Notes: a model not told the origin generated them from the sequence alone. 64,000 nt of DNA from Rhodothermales bacterium (GCA_951812585.1 OX638318.1:2292380-2356379), one strand, 5' to 3'. Positions 47,011 through 55,805 are shown, counted from the first letter of the stretch. A program made the numbers and translations.

Positions 47011-47670
47011 ATGACCACCCCCTTTGAGCCCTCGATACCCTTCGGCAAGCTGATCTGTATCGGCAAGAATTATGCAAAGCACGCGGCGGAGATGAAGAGC
47101 GCCGTGCCGACTGAGCCCGTAGTGTTTTTGAAGCCGCGCACCGCCATCATCAGGGATGGCGACGCGGTCGTGTTGCCGCCCCTGTCTGTGGAGGTGCACC
47201 ACGAAGTGGAGCTCGTGGCGCTTATAGGACGTCGAGGCAAGGATATCCCGGAGGCTGAAGCCCTTTCCTATGTGTCCGGCTACGCCGTGGGACTGGACAT
47301 GACGGCGCGCGACCTGCAGGCCAAAGCCAAGCGCCATGGTCATCCCTGGTCGGTGGCCAAGGGCTTTGACACGTTTGCGCCGCTGGGTTCGTTTGTGCCG
47401 GCGGCGGCCGTGGCGGATGTGCAAGAGGTGATGCTGACGCTAAAGGTCAATGGCGCAGTGCGGCAGAAAGCATCTACCAGGGAGATGGTGTTCACCGTAG
47501 CCAACCTGATCGCATACTGCTCTGAGATCTTTACGCTGGAACCTGGCGACTGCCTGTTTACAGGCACGCCCGAAGGGGTAGCAGCGGTCCAGCCCGGTGA
47601 TCGCCTGGAATGCACCGGCAGCGGACTTCAGGCGCTGACCGTGACCGTCAGGGCACAAGGGCAGACGTAG
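47011..47670 (+). CDS. Fumarylacetoacetate hydrolase family protein
   Basis: The 219-residue metal-dependent hydrolase or isomerase of the FAH fold shows [22 protein letters not shown], the metal ligands in [14 protein letters not shown] (ExE), [13 protein letters not shown] with the third ligand Asp, and [16 protein letters not shown]. Relatives act as oxaloacetate tautomerases or acylpyruvate hydrolases. The substrate is not defined. Its last 23 bp overlap convergent ltaE. Confidence 0.92.
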   Translation: MTTPFEPSIPFGKLICIGKNYAKHAAEMKSAVPTEPVVFLKPRTAIIRDGDAVVLPPLSVEVHHEVELVALIGRRGKDIPEAEALSYVSGYAVGLDMTARDLQAKAKRHGHPWSVAKGFDTFAPLGSFVPAAAVADVQEVMLTLKVNGAVRQKASTREMVFTVANLIAYCSEIFTLEPGDCLFTGTPEGVAAVQPGDRLECTGSGLQALTVTVRAQGQT

Positions 47671-48682
47671 GTGCCAGCACGCGCCGCACGGCCACGAGTG
47701 TGCGGTCAATCTCCGCCATGGTAACATCCCGGTGCGTGGTGGCGCGGATGGTGCGCGGTCCAAAGGGCACCATGGCAATGCCTTCCGCGCGAAGCGCCTC
47801 CAAAAAGGACAGGGCTGCACCGGCCTTAAGGTCAAAGAGGACGATGTTCGTCTGGGGTGGTCGGACCGTTACGCGGCTGAGTGCGGCCAACCCGTCGGCA
47901 AGGCGGCGCGCTTTGGCGTGATCCTCATGGAGCGAGCGCCGATGATGCTTGAGTGCATAGAGTCCCGCTGCGGCCAGGATACCCGCTTGGCGCATCCCGC
48001 CGCCCAGCATCTTGCGCACCCGATGGGCTTCCCTGACCTTTTCTTCGGATGCAGCAAAGACACTGCCCACAGGCGCGCCTAGTCCTTTGGACAGGCACAC
48101 CGTGACCGTATCAAAAGGGGCGGCGTAATCCTTTTCCGGAATGCCGGTGGCAGCTGTGGCATTCCAAAGCCGCGCGCCGTCCAGGTGGCACGCGAGTCCC
48201 GCAGCCCGGGCGGTCCGCGTCAGGGCTCCAAGGCGCTCCAGGGGATAGATGGCACCGCCTGCTGCATTGAGCGTGTTCTCCAGGCACAACAGGCGCGTGC
48301 GCGACTCCCAGTAGTATCCGTGGCGGACTGCTGCCTGCACCTGCGCGCATGTGAGCAGTCCTGCATCCCCGTCCAGAGCATTAAGGACCACCCCGGCGAG
48401 GGCACCTGCGGCCCCGGACTCGTAGTTGAAGATGTGGCTGGATCGTTCAAGCAGCACCTCATCGCCCGGCTGGGTCTGCACGTAGAGGCCCAGCTGATTT
48501 CCCATCATGCCGCTGGTTACCAGCAGCGCGGCTTCCTTGCCCAAAAGCGCAGCAATCGTTTCCTGGAGCTTGTTTACCGAAGGATCCTCGCCAAAGACAT
48601 CGTCTCCGACCTCGGCGTGGTACATTGCTTTGCGCATGCCCGCGCACGGCCGCGTGACCGTGTCGCTCCGCAAGTCAATCAT
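47648..48682 (-). CDS. ltaE: L-threonine (low-specificity) aldolase
   Basis: The 344-residue PLP enzyme splits threonine to glycine and acetaldehyde. [12 protein letters not shown] opens the protein, [17 protein letters not shown] follows, and the PLP-binding Lys is present in [14 protein letters not shown]. Its start overlaps the greA stop (ATGA), so the two are translationally coupled. Confidence 0.93.
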   Translation of the reverse strand: MIDLRSDTVTRPCAGMRKAMYHAEVGDDVFGEDPSVNKLQETIAALLGKEAALLVTSGMMGNQLGLYVQTQPGDEVLLERSSHIFNYESGAAGALAGVVLNALDGDAGLLTCAQVQAAVRHGYYWESRTRLLCLENTLNAAGGAIYPLERLGALTRTARAAGLACHLDGARLWNATAATGIPEKDYAAPFDTVTVCLSKGLGAPVGSVFAASEEKVREAHRVRKMLGGGMRQAGILAAAGLYALKHHRRSLHEDHAKARRLADGLAALSRVTVRPPQTNIVLFDLKAGAALSFLEALRAEGIAMVPFGPRTIRATTHRDVTMAEIDRTLVAVRRVLAPTSALVP

Positions 48683-49152
48683 CTGTCACGCGAAATCCCG
48701 AGGACCTCAAACTCCATGATGCCGCGGGGCACCTGGATGCGCACGACATCCCCCACGGCGCTGCCGAGCAGCCCCTTGCCTATGGGACTTTCTACCGAGA
48801 TGCGTCCCTTGGCAAGGTCGGCTTCCTGCGAGGCAACCAGCTTGAAGGACTGTGCACGCCCCGCCTTCTTGTTGTGCACGCGCACGGTAGACAAGATCCT
48901 GGCGCGTGACGTATCCACCTGCGACTCGTTCACCACGCGCGCTTCCCCCAGCGTGTGCTCCATATGCGCTATGCGCGCTTCCAGCTGTCCCTGTGCGTCC
49001 TTGGCGGCGTGGTACTCTGCGTTTTCCTTGAGGTCGCCGTGGGCGCGGGCTTCTCCGATGGCGCGTGCGGCCTGCGCGCGCCCCACCGTGCGCGCATGGT
49101 GGAGGTCCCGGCGCAGCTTGTCGAATGCTTCCTGTGTCAGATAGATGGGCAT
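48679..49152 (-). CDS. greA: Transcription elongation factor GreA
   Basis: The 157-residue factor rescues backtracked RNA polymerase. It has an N-terminal antiparallel coiled coil with the tip motif [20 protein letters not shown], whose acidic residues enter the polymerase secondary channel, and a C-terminal FKBP-like domain ([21 protein letters not shown]). It is coupled to ltaE by a 4-bp overlap. Confidence 0.95.
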   Translation of the reverse strand: MPIYLTQEAFDKLRRDLHHARTVGRAQAARAIGEARAHGDLKENAEYHAAKDAQGQLEARIAHMEHTLGEARVVNESQVDTSRARILSTVRVHNKKAGRAQSFKLVASQEADLAKGRISVESPIGKGLLGSAVGDVVRIQVPRGIMEFEVLGISRDR

Positions 49153-49158
49153 AGCAGT

Positions 49159-49686
49159 CTACCAGCCGGTGCGATTGCGACGGCGAGGCTGTTCATTGCG
49201 TGATTCTTGTGCAGAAACGCCGGGCAGGCTCAGTCTGCGGGTGGCGACCAGCGTGTCGTGCCACGCTGCATCGTCAATCTGGGCAACCGTTACTCCGTTT
49301 TCAACGGAGACATGTGAAAATTCACGGCTTCCCAGATAGATTCCAACATGCATAAGGCCGCTCGGCAGGCGGAAGATCAGGAGATCTCCCGCCGCCAGGT
49401 TGTCCGGCTCCACCGCCTCGCCGGCGGAGGCTATGCCCGATGGCGTGCGCGCTAGGTTTATGCCGTAGAGATCGTCGTAAAGGCGTCTGACGAATGCTAC
49501 CGGGTCCACGCCACTCATATCAGTGCCTCCGGGCGCATACGGTGCGCCCATCCATGTGTCAGCCGCTGCACGCAGGTCCGCTTCCAGCGACGTTGGTTCC
49601 GTGGCTCTTGTCCCGGCAGAACTCCCGCAGCTGCCGGCCAGTATGGCCAGCGCACAAAGGCCAAGGCTCGTCCATGTATACTGCAT
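49159..49686 (-). CDS. NlpC/P60-fold lipoprotein lacking the catalytic Cys
   Basis: The product has 175 residues, with signal and lipobox in LGLCALAILAGSC. The NlpC/P60 domain is recognised from DTWMGAPYAPGGTDMSGVD, DNLAAGDLLIF and MHVGIYLGSREFSHVS. Active members have DCSGF at the nucleophile site; here the sequence is DPVAF, with Pro in place of Cys (codon on the minus strand, plus 49501-49503). The His of HVGIYLG remains. It is probably a non-hydrolytic peptidoglycan-binding relative, or a decayed enzyme. Start ATG 49686 fits the signal. Confidence 0.8.
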   Translation of the reverse strand: MQYTWTSLGLCALAILAGSCGSSAGTRATEPTSLEADLRAAADTWMGAPYAPGGTDMSGVDPVAFVRRLYDDLYGINLARTPSGIASAGEAVEPDNLAAGDLLIFRLPSGLMHVGIYLGSREFSHVSVENGVTVAQIDDAAWHDTLVATRRLSLPGVSAQESRNEQPRRRNRTGW

Positions 49687-49796
49687 GATTATGTAGGTCC
49701 GATGCAGCCGCAACTTACGGTTAAACGCAGGCCATTGCATAGTGGATCAAGGCGACCCTGACGAGCGTACCACCCGCAACCCTAAGCTACGCAACC

Positions 49797-50300
49797 ATGC
49801 CATATCCAGAAATGCTCCTGCAGCCCATGCGCCAGGAGCTTACCCGTTTGGGCGTCGAAGAGCTGCGGACTACTGGTGAAGTGGACGACGCGTTTGCAGG
49901 CACCGCAGGCCAGACCATGGTGCTGGTCGTCAACTCCGTCTGTGGATGCGCTGCGGCAATGGCGCGCCCTGCCATTGCACTGGCGCGGCAGCACAGCACG
50001 CAGCCGGATCGATACACAACGGTCTTCGCAGGGCAAGATCTTGATGCGACTGCGCGTGCTCGATACCACATGACAGGGATTCCGCCTTCATCGCCGTTCA
50101 TCGCGCTGATCAAGGATGGTGAAGTGGCCTATATCATTGAGCGGCGCCATATTGAAGGGCGAAGCGCGCAAGCGATCGCGGCCGACCTTGCGAAGGCGTT
50201 TGATCGGTTTTGCGGCACGGACACCATGCCCGACATGCCCGAGAGTCCCGAATTGGAGTCGCCGGCAAGCTACTTCAGCACATTCCGGTCTATTCGTTAG
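49797..50300 (+). CDS. brxA: BrxA/BrxB-type bacilliredoxin
   Basis: The 167-residue thioredoxin-fold protein of the YphP/YqiW family has the hallmark CGC active site in VVNSVCGCAAAMARP (near residue 52), the DATARARYHMTGIPPSSPF segment, and the usual opening MPYPEMLLQPMRQEL. Bacilliredoxins remove bacillithiol from protein cysteines. A YpdA reductase, the other half of this cycle, lies at 17127. Confidence 0.9.
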   Translation: MPYPEMLLQPMRQELTRLGVEELRTTGEVDDAFAGTAGQTMVLVVNSVCGCAAAMARPAIALARQHSTQPDRYTTVFAGQDLDATARARYHMTGIPPSSPFIALIKDGEVAYIIERRHIEGRSAQAIAADLAKAFDRFCGTDTMPDMPESPELESPASYFSTFRSIR

Positions 50301-50327
50301 GGCAACGTCCCATCCAGGAGGCCCAGG

Positions 50328-50732
50328 CTATGGCCCGAGGGGCCACCGGTCGCCGAACCGTCTGTCGCCGAGTTGCCTGCGATGTGCAGTTCTGTGGGTA
50401 TGCTCAATCTGATCCGCTGCCCAAGGGCTGAGGCGCGCTCCATGGATCGGCGGTTGCCGCCGGGCACAGCCAGGCAGCGCTTCAGGCCGGATCTCTGGGT
50501 CGCAAGGCGACGATGGAGCGACATGCCGCATCACCCGGTGGTCATCCAGCGTGATGACCACCGGCGCGGCGTACAGGGCGGGCGGGGCCCCTGTAGGGCA
50601 TTCAATCAGGAGCACCGGCACTTGCGCGGCGCTGAAGGCGCGCACTTCTTGAGCAGCGAATGCCAGGTGAATACCCCGCCCCGCGGTAAGGCAAAACAAC
50701 AGGATTACAAGGACGCTTAACCTGAACTTCAT
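50328..50732 (-). CDS. Secreted-protein gene split by the IS element, now starting inside the IS end
   Basis: The frame reads MKFR then LSVLVILLFCLTAGRG, a signal/transmembrane segment, and about 110 further residues without a recognised domain; the last 40 are Arg/His-rich and may be past a frameshift. The ATG and the first 11 bases come from the IS terminal repeat (50722-50732). In the uninterrupted sequence the same frame continues at 59037, beyond the other end of the composite element, as MTMRSQPPPPQSNLSRALS. The current reading frame is therefore a chimera whose original N-terminus has been replaced. Function unknown. Confidence 0.55.
   Translation of the reverse strand: MKFRLSVLVILLFCLTAGRGIHLAFAAQEVRAFSAAQVPVLLIECPTGAPPALYAAPVVITLDDHRVMRHVAPSSPCDPEIRPEALPGCARRQPPIHGARLSPWAADQIEHTHRTAHRRQLGDRRFGDRWPLGP
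50716..50721. repeat. Left target-site duplication of composite element
   Basis: CTTAAC directly precedes the left IS end. The identical 6 bp directly follows the right end of IS copy 2 (58982-58987). No such duplication flanks copy 1 on its own, because its right end is followed by ACTAGA. Confidence 0.85.
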
Positions 50733-50927
50733 AGTAGTCGGGCGCAGCCTCACCCTCGCGGCGCAGTCAGTAGCCCATTTTGGCACCTTTTTCAGTCGTT
50801 ATTGGGCCGATTTGGGCACAAATGGCTCTGAAAGTCGGGTTTTCGCCGTGATTTGAGGTGATTGTCACCCTGCTGGGTTCGTTACCTGACTGCCCATGTA
50901 TCGTTAGATCACGGTGAACCACGAAAC

Positions 50928-50951
50928 GGCATTATTTGCGGGAATAATGCC
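50928..50951. terminator. Perfect hairpin in the IS left end
   Basis: GGCATTATT and AATAATGCC form a 9-bp perfect stem with a 6-nt loop, followed by a T-rich stretch (ATTATTTTCGCCTTTTCTTG). By position it would block outside transcription from entering the transposase gene, a known self-protection device of insertion sequences. This role is inferred. Confidence 0.5.
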
Positions 50952-51028
50952 ATTATTTTCGCCTTTTCTTGCATATATCGCGCCCATTGCGTCCCTTAAG
51001 GGCATACGAAATCACGTCATATCTGCCC

Positions 51029-52770
51029 CTGTACATAGCACGTATTCCGCACCGGAACTCGAGCCCCACGTGGCTGCTGCGACAGTCCACCTGGAAGAAC
51101 GGCAAGAGCGTGAAAACCACCCTCAGCAACCTGACCAAGGTGCCGCACGAGTTCAGAATGCAAATCCGAGCGCTGTGCAGGGGTGGGTGGCATTGTTGTG
51201 CGCGACGTGCTGGGGTATTTCAGGGAAGTGTACCTGAGCGCGCAAAGCGCGCCACACGGACCTGTGGCCGCTACGCTGGGGACCCTGCGCAAGCTGAAAC
51301 GCGATCAGCTCATCAGCGCGCGCACCCCGCGGGTGCGTACCATCGTGCTGGCCCTCCTTGTCCGTCGCATCCTTAACCCCGGCAGCAAGTATACCACCGC
51401 CAGCGCGCTTCGGGCGGAAGACCAGCCCCGCAGCCTGGGAGGGGAGCTCGCACTGGAGCACGTGCACGAGAACGCGATCTACCAGGCCATGGATTGGCTC
51501 TACAAGCGCAAGGACGCCATTGAACAGGAGCTCGCAGCCCGTCATCTGAAGGAGGGATCGGTCGTGCTCTGTGACGTCCCATCCCCGTACGTAGTGGGCC
51601 ACGGCGCCGATCTGGCTGCATTCGGCTACGCCAGAGACAAGAAGAAGGGCACCAAGCAGATCCACTTCGGTCTGCTCTGCGACAAGGCCGGCCGGTGGGG
51701 GTGGAGGTATTTTCGGGCAATACGGCCGATCCCGCCACGCTTACTGCGCAGCTGCAGAAGCGCAAGGAGCGTTTTGGCCTGCGCCGGGTCACGATTGTAG
51801 GAGATCGCGGACTGCTGACGCCTGCGCGGCTCACCGAAGCAGTGCAGCCGGCCGGCTATGACTGGATCACCGGCCTGCGCCAGGGCGCCCTCCGTCGCCT
51901 GGTGCAGAAAGAGGACTGCCCGTTGACGCTGTTTGACGAGAGGGATCTCGCGGAGATCACCAGCGACGACTATCCCGGCGAGCGGCTCATTGTGTGCCGC
52001 AACCCGCTGATGGCCGCGCGTGCAAGGAATAAACGCGCGGCATGGCTCCAGGCTACGGAAAAGAAGCTGGACGCACTGATGGCGGCCACCGTGCGCAAGC
52101 GGAGGCCGCTCCGGGGCACGGACAAGATTGCCCTGCGCGCAGGCGCCCTCCTGGGCCGCTACAAAATGCAGAAGCACATCACTACGGTCATCTCTGACGA
52201 AGCCTTCAGCTACCCGCGCGACGAAGCATCCATAGCGCTGGAAGCCCGTCTGGACGGCATGTACGCGATTCGCACCAATGTGACCGAGGACGCGCTCGCA
52301 TCCGACGAGGCCGTCGCTTCCTACAAGCAGCGGGCGGTAGTGGCAAAGGCCTTCCGCAGTCTCAAGACCGTTGATCTGAAGGGGCGCCCCATCTACCACG
52401 ATCGGGCCCGCCGCATCCAGTGCCCCTCTTCCTGTGTATGCTGGCCTATTACGTACAGTGGCACATGAAAGACAAGCTGGCCCCCATGCTGTTCGCAGAG
52501 GAGGATCTGGCGGCGGCCAAGGCGGCCCGTGCCAGCGTGGTGGCGCCGGCGGAACCCTCCCCGGAAGCACAAAGCAAGGCACGAACCAAAAAGACCAGCG
52601 ACGGCGCTCGCGCCACCAGCTTCCAGTCGCTGCTGCGCCACCTGGCTCAGCTGGGCAAGTGCAAGCTGGTAGAGAAGAACAAGCCTGAGGAGACGATCAG
52701 GCTGGTGCTGCAGACGCTAAGCCCCAAGCAAAAGAAGGCCTTTAGGCTGCTCGGCGTAAGCCACCACTAG
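51029..52770 (+). pseudogene. IS1634-family transposase, copy 1, inactivated
   Basis: The N-terminus reads YIARIPHRNSSPTWLLRQS, the family start, but from a CTG rather than ATG. The frame shifts near 51180, where MQIRALCRGG passes into VVRDVLGYFREV of another frame. Compared with copy 2 there is a 4-bp deletion (one CCGG unit) near 51694 and a single-C deletion near 52425. The catalytic Glu of DDE is Ala (VVAKAFRSLK against VVEKAFRSLK in copy 2). The remaining domains (NPGSKYTTASALRA, VVLCDVPSPYVVG, VGDRGLL, HMKDKLAPMLF) are clear. It cannot make an active transposase. Confidence 0.85.
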
Positions 52771-52856
52771 GCGGGCCGACAGCGCAGCCAGCCAGCGGCA
52801 CTAGTCGCAAATTCCACAAAATCCAAGCGCCTTATTGGTCCCCTTGCCGGGTACAA

Positions 52857-52871
52857 TACTATGAAGTTCAG
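52857..52871. repeat. Right terminal inverted repeat of IS copy 1
   Basis: TACTATGAAGTTCAG is the inverse of the left end at 50722-50736 and identical to the right end of copy 2 at 58967-58981. It includes an outward-facing ATG AAG TTC. Confidence 0.85.
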
Positions 52872-53229
52872 ACTAGAAACAACAAACAAGGAAAAACCGC
52901 TCCCGCCCACCCTGTTTGTTGTTGTTCCGACGGAAAAATCACATCCTTTTTGCTCCCCCAGCGTCGGCGCTGGCGCCGCCCAAATGGACACGAACGAGGC
53001 TGCGCATACGACAGCTGCGCGACTGAAAACACTATTAGCACCACACCCCGCCACACGACTAACGGCGTCATTTGTGGCGATTCTGAGGTACAGGGCTGAA
53101 AACGGCGCCATACGGCCTGTAGGAGCCGCGTAGAGCCGCTCTGACGCGGGTTCGTAGTTATTATTACCCAAAACGGGGCGTTGTATGCTACAGACTCCCC
53201 CCCCCCCGGCATACAGGTGGACCAGCCGC
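52872..53229. other. Left part of cargo; possible IS-started reading frame and a C11 tract
   Basis: About 360 bases. Starting at the ATG inside the IS right end (52861), a 90-codon frame runs to 53133 (MKFRLETTNKEKPLPPTLF...). Its product has no recognised domain, so it may be fortuitous. A run of 11 C lies at 53197-53207, a likely slippage and assembly weak point. Confidence 0.4.
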
Positions 53230-54369
53230 CTAGTACGGAAACTCGTAGCGCAATATGTACGGATGGCGATGTGACGATACATACAGGTGGCGGTCATAGA
53301 CCATTGCCCTGTTGGATGTCTTGAGGATGTTGTCGTTGTCCGATGTATCCATGGTTGTGCTCAGAAGAACCGTGCCCACATGCTTGTAGCGATCGCTACC
53401 ACTAATCCGGATGAAGTACCACCGTCCGCTGTTAGGGCTGACCGGAACAGCTATGTACTCGTTATTCAGCACATGAAAAACCGAAATTAAAAAGCGTAAT
53501 CCCACCCCCGGCATACCAGGCCGCTCCATTTTGTAATTGCCTGCATGCTCCTTAATTGAAGTGCCATGGAATCTTATGGTATGAACATGCTGATGATTGT
53601 CGTCGAATACAAAGACATAGGGCAAGCCTACGTAGACTGCAAATACAAATTGATCCTCTGGCGTAGCCCCAACCGCAACGAGATTCATCGGTGGTTGTGT
53701 GATGCCCAGCGAAGGTAGAAATGGTTTGGTCGCTTCATAGGGCGCCTCTGTTTCCCGCGGGCAAACCCGAAACTCATGCGTCATTGGACACGGAGCATAT
53801 AGGTACGTGGCACTTGCTGACAGGCCCGCGCCACGAAGCATGCTGGAACCCAGACGGGCTGGCGTTGTGGCCACATATTCAAGGCGGGTGGATAAGACCT
53901 GTAGGCGAGATCTTTCGCTGGCAAACAAGTGCGGCTCAACATAAACCAGGCTGGAGAGTCCATCGAACTCGAGAGGAGCCTTTCCCTCTCGGCCGACCCT
54001 CCTGCGCAGCAAGCCGTCCAGTCCACTCACAAAAATGGCGTTTGCCTGAGCGTCAGCAACGTAAAGGCTGTCCTGCACAATGGTAAACCTGAAGAAGTTG
54101 CCTAGCACCAGGGAGTCCCGCATCTGCCCCAACTCCAGATTGGGATGCCACACCTGTTCGGGTAAGGCATCCACATCTATCACCGTCTGGGGTACAGCGG
54201 CCAGCAGTGAGTCGATGATCTCCGACTCTATGATTCGCACGAAATCGGGAGATTGACGACAGCCCCCCGCCGAAGCGAGGAGCATCGCCAACAGTATTAC
54301 TCTTGTGTCGAAGAGCTTGGCCACCGTACGCGAATCTTCGCAGCTAGCTGAACTTGGGTAACGTGCCAT
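53230..54369 (-). CDS. 6-bladed beta-propeller lipoprotein
   Basis: The product has 379 residues. An N-terminal stretch (VILLAMLLASAGGC) ends in a lipobox-like Cys near residue 37. A beta-rich chain follows, of the 6-bladed propeller type seen in Bacteroidota next to small secreted peptides. Indicators are FFRFTIVQDSLYVADAQANAIFVSG, LRRRVGREGKAPLEFDGLSS and YVFVFDDNHQHVHTIRF. The true start may be an internal Met before LLASAGGC. It is preceded 28 bp upstream by a small Cys-containing secreted peptide in the same direction. It lies inside the composite element. Confidence 0.75.
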   Translation of the reverse strand: MARYPSSASCEDSRTVAKLFDTRVILLAMLLASAGGCRQSPDFVRIIESEIIDSLLAAVPQTVIDVDALPEQVWHPNLELGQMRDSLVLGNFFRFTIVQDSLYVADAQANAIFVSGLDGLLRRRVGREGKAPLEFDGLSSLVYVEPHLFASERSRLQVLSTRLEYVATTPARLGSSMLRGAGLSASATYLYAPCPMTHEFRVCPRETEAPYEATKPFLPSLGITQPPMNLVAVGATPEDQFVFAVYVGLPYVFVFDDNHQHVHTIRFHGTSIKEHAGNYKMERPGMPGVGLRFLISVFHVLNNEYIAVPVSPNSGRWYFIRISGSDRYKHVGTVLLSTTMDTSDNDNILKTSNRAMVYDRHLYVSSHRHPYILRYEFPY

Positions 54370-54397
54370 GCTCTTGTAGTGCTACCGACAAACCTTA

Positions 54398-54646
54398 TCA
54401 GCCACCTCCGAACTCGACACCGCAGATGGTACCCGTCCATGTACCGGATCCGGACCATGCCCCCTCTTCTTCGCCATCACAGTTTATGGTCAACGTCCAG
54501 CCGTCCTCGGATTGATCTAGTTCTGTAACACAATCCCCGTTGTCGCATCTAAAGAAGTACTCAGGAGCTGCAGCCACCGCTACATACGCTATAGCGCCGG
54601 TCAAGGCCAGGGCGAGTGGTAAAACGATCTTTTTGAGAGATCTCAT
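54398..54646 (-). CDS. Small Cys-containing secreted peptide
   Basis: The 82-residue product has a signal (MRSLKKIVLPLALALTGAIA, then YVAVAAAPEYFF). The mature part has four Cys (FRCDNGDCVTE, TINCDGE, TICGVE) and ends EFGGG. The acidic, Trp/Gly-rich core (WTLTINCDGEEEGAWSGSGT) looks like a compact beta fold. Gene order (small peptide, then propeller lipoprotein) resembles the NVEALA peptide/beta-propeller pairs of Bacteroidales, although the NVEALA motif itself is absent. A surface or signalling role is only a guess. Confidence 0.65.
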   Translation of the reverse strand: MRSLKKIVLPLALALTGAIAYVAVAAAPEYFFRCDNGDCVTELDQSEDGWTLTINCDGEEEGAWSGSGTWTGTICGVEFGGG

Positions 54647-54650
54647 AGTG

Positions 54651-55456
54651 CTACCTCCGTAAAATTAGTGAGGCCCCAAAGATAGCTGATGTTCTCCCAA
54701 ATACAAGTGGCTTCGTCAAATATTCGTATTGCCCGGAAAGTGTGCTGCCGGGCCCGCCTCGAGCTCCATCGGGCCACTGGCTACGTGAGGTACTTCGCGA
54801 CGGCGCCTCCGGCCGGCCACTCCGGGCGTTTGCTGATTGTCCCACTGGCCGCTTCCCCTCGCGCGCGCGAGGGAGTCGCACCACCACTTCAGTGGTGTTT
54901 GTGTCTAAGGCAGCCTTAAGGCTGATGTGTATGTTGTATTTAATTAAACTTAGCTTGAAAAAAGTAGCTTCTGAACCAGCTGCCGTTTTGATTATGATAG
55001 CTTCTTCTACCGCCACTAAAGATTCAACTATATTAGACACCGTTTGACGGACATCATTTTGATCTTCTGGGACATTATATGAGATTTGATAACCTTGATC
55101 TTTGTTTTGAGAAAGAATGTTTAGTACCAATTCTTGGTTGTTATCTAAAACAAAGATCTCTAGGGTCCTGGGTAGGTTATCGGGGTTGGTGTTGGTGATA
55201 ACCAGCTCTTGGTCTTGATTAAATAGTGGTTCGGTATCTTTTTGCAAGAATTGCAAGAGTTGTGAAGGGCTAGCGTCATTTGGTCCAGTGGTATTGATTT
55301 CATCAGCTGGTAGTTTAGAGGTTGGTTCTGAAGAGATGTAGTAGTTGGGGGTGTTTGATTTGTTAACTAGTAGCAGGTAGATGGTGATAACAAGGATAAC
55401 AAATAGACCAAGGAGGAAAGTTAGTAATTTAACCGAAGATTTTTTTTAGTTGACAT
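54651..55456 (-). pseudogene. AT-rich membrane-anchored protein of foreign type, frameshifted and 3'-fused
   Basis: From ATG 55456 the frame begins MSTKK. After a run of eight A (plus-strand T 55440-55447) the continuing sequence is in another frame: SSVKLLTFLLGLFVILVITI, a transmembrane anchor, then an Asn/Thr/Gln-rich extracellular part (SKLPADEINTTGPNDASPSQ, DQGYQISYNVPEDQNDV). One base more in the A-run would restore it. The AT-rich protein ends near DTNTTEVVV; after the palindromic repeat at 54855-54877 the frame runs on through GC-rich DNA and is probably not natural. Composition resembles Patescibacteria-type proteins. Function unknown. Confidence 0.5.
54855..54877. repeat. Palindromic direct repeat, left copy
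   Basis: CCCCTCGCGCGCGCGAGGGAGTC. The core CCCTCGCGCGCGCGAGGG is a perfect palindrome. The same 23 bp occur in the same orientation at 57008-57030, bracketing the AT-rich island. Confidence 0.8.
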
Positions 55457-55805
55457 ATGACTTAAAATTATACTTTTATAATACCACACATGTCTAGATT
55501 TACCTGTGGATTATCCCAGTTTAAGCAAGTACAAAAAAGAGCCCAACCCTATGGTAGCGGTTGAGCTCTGGAGCTATCCCCTAGGGGTAGCTCACGGGTC
55601 GCGGTCCGAAACGATCTTCGAACCACTTGCATCTCTCTGACTGTCAGGAGAAACACAGGTCGGGCACGTTTGCTGGCTCGTTTACCCTGATCCACATCTC
55701 ATAGAAAACGGCTATGGCTTCGTGTGGGCGATCCTGATAATAACTAGAGTTGTCTATCCGCGGCACAATAAGCCCCGCGGTTGTGTCAGCGTCAGTGGCT
55801 GCCTC
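55457..55805. other. AT-rich intergenic region with terminator and hairpin
   Basis: About 350 bases between two minus-strand genes of the island. It includes the terminator at 55533-55569 and a second stem AGCTATCCCCTAGGGGTAGCT at 55573-55593. The AT-rich 55457-55500 stretch probably holds the promoter for the downstream gene (TATAATA-like on the plus strand). No gene seen. Confidence 0.45.
55533..55569 (-). terminator. Rho-independent terminator
   Basis: Read on the minus strand, AGAGCTCAACC pairs with GGTTGGGCTCT (loop of 10, one internal mismatch) and is followed by TTTTTT. It lies downstream of the 55806-56885 gene and should end its transcript. Confidence 0.75.

Larger units (their letters stand above)
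50722..52871 (+). mobile_element. IS1634-like insertion sequence, copy 1 (full length, degenerate)
   Basis: This copy carries both terminal inverted repeats: CTGAACTTCATAGTA at 50722-50736 and TACTATGAAGTTCAG at 52857-52871. The left 300 bp are non-coding and hold the hairpin at 50928-50951. The transposase reading frame follows but is broken. From the point where homology to copy 2 begins (51291), this copy is 5 bp shorter than copy 2, exactly explained by the two deletions described for the transposase. Confidence 0.85.

Noticed and set aside
46906-47424. N-terminal extension of rplU
   Set aside because: It is antisense to the FAH-family gene; bL21 starts at MYAIVDIQG.
52767-53297. Minus-strand open frame crossing the right end of IS copy 1
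   Set aside because: It spans the IS boundary and a C11 tract and resembles no protein.
55600-55660. tRNA-like TTCGAA segment in the AT-rich island
   Set aside because: No acceptor, D or anticodon arms could be built around it on either strand.
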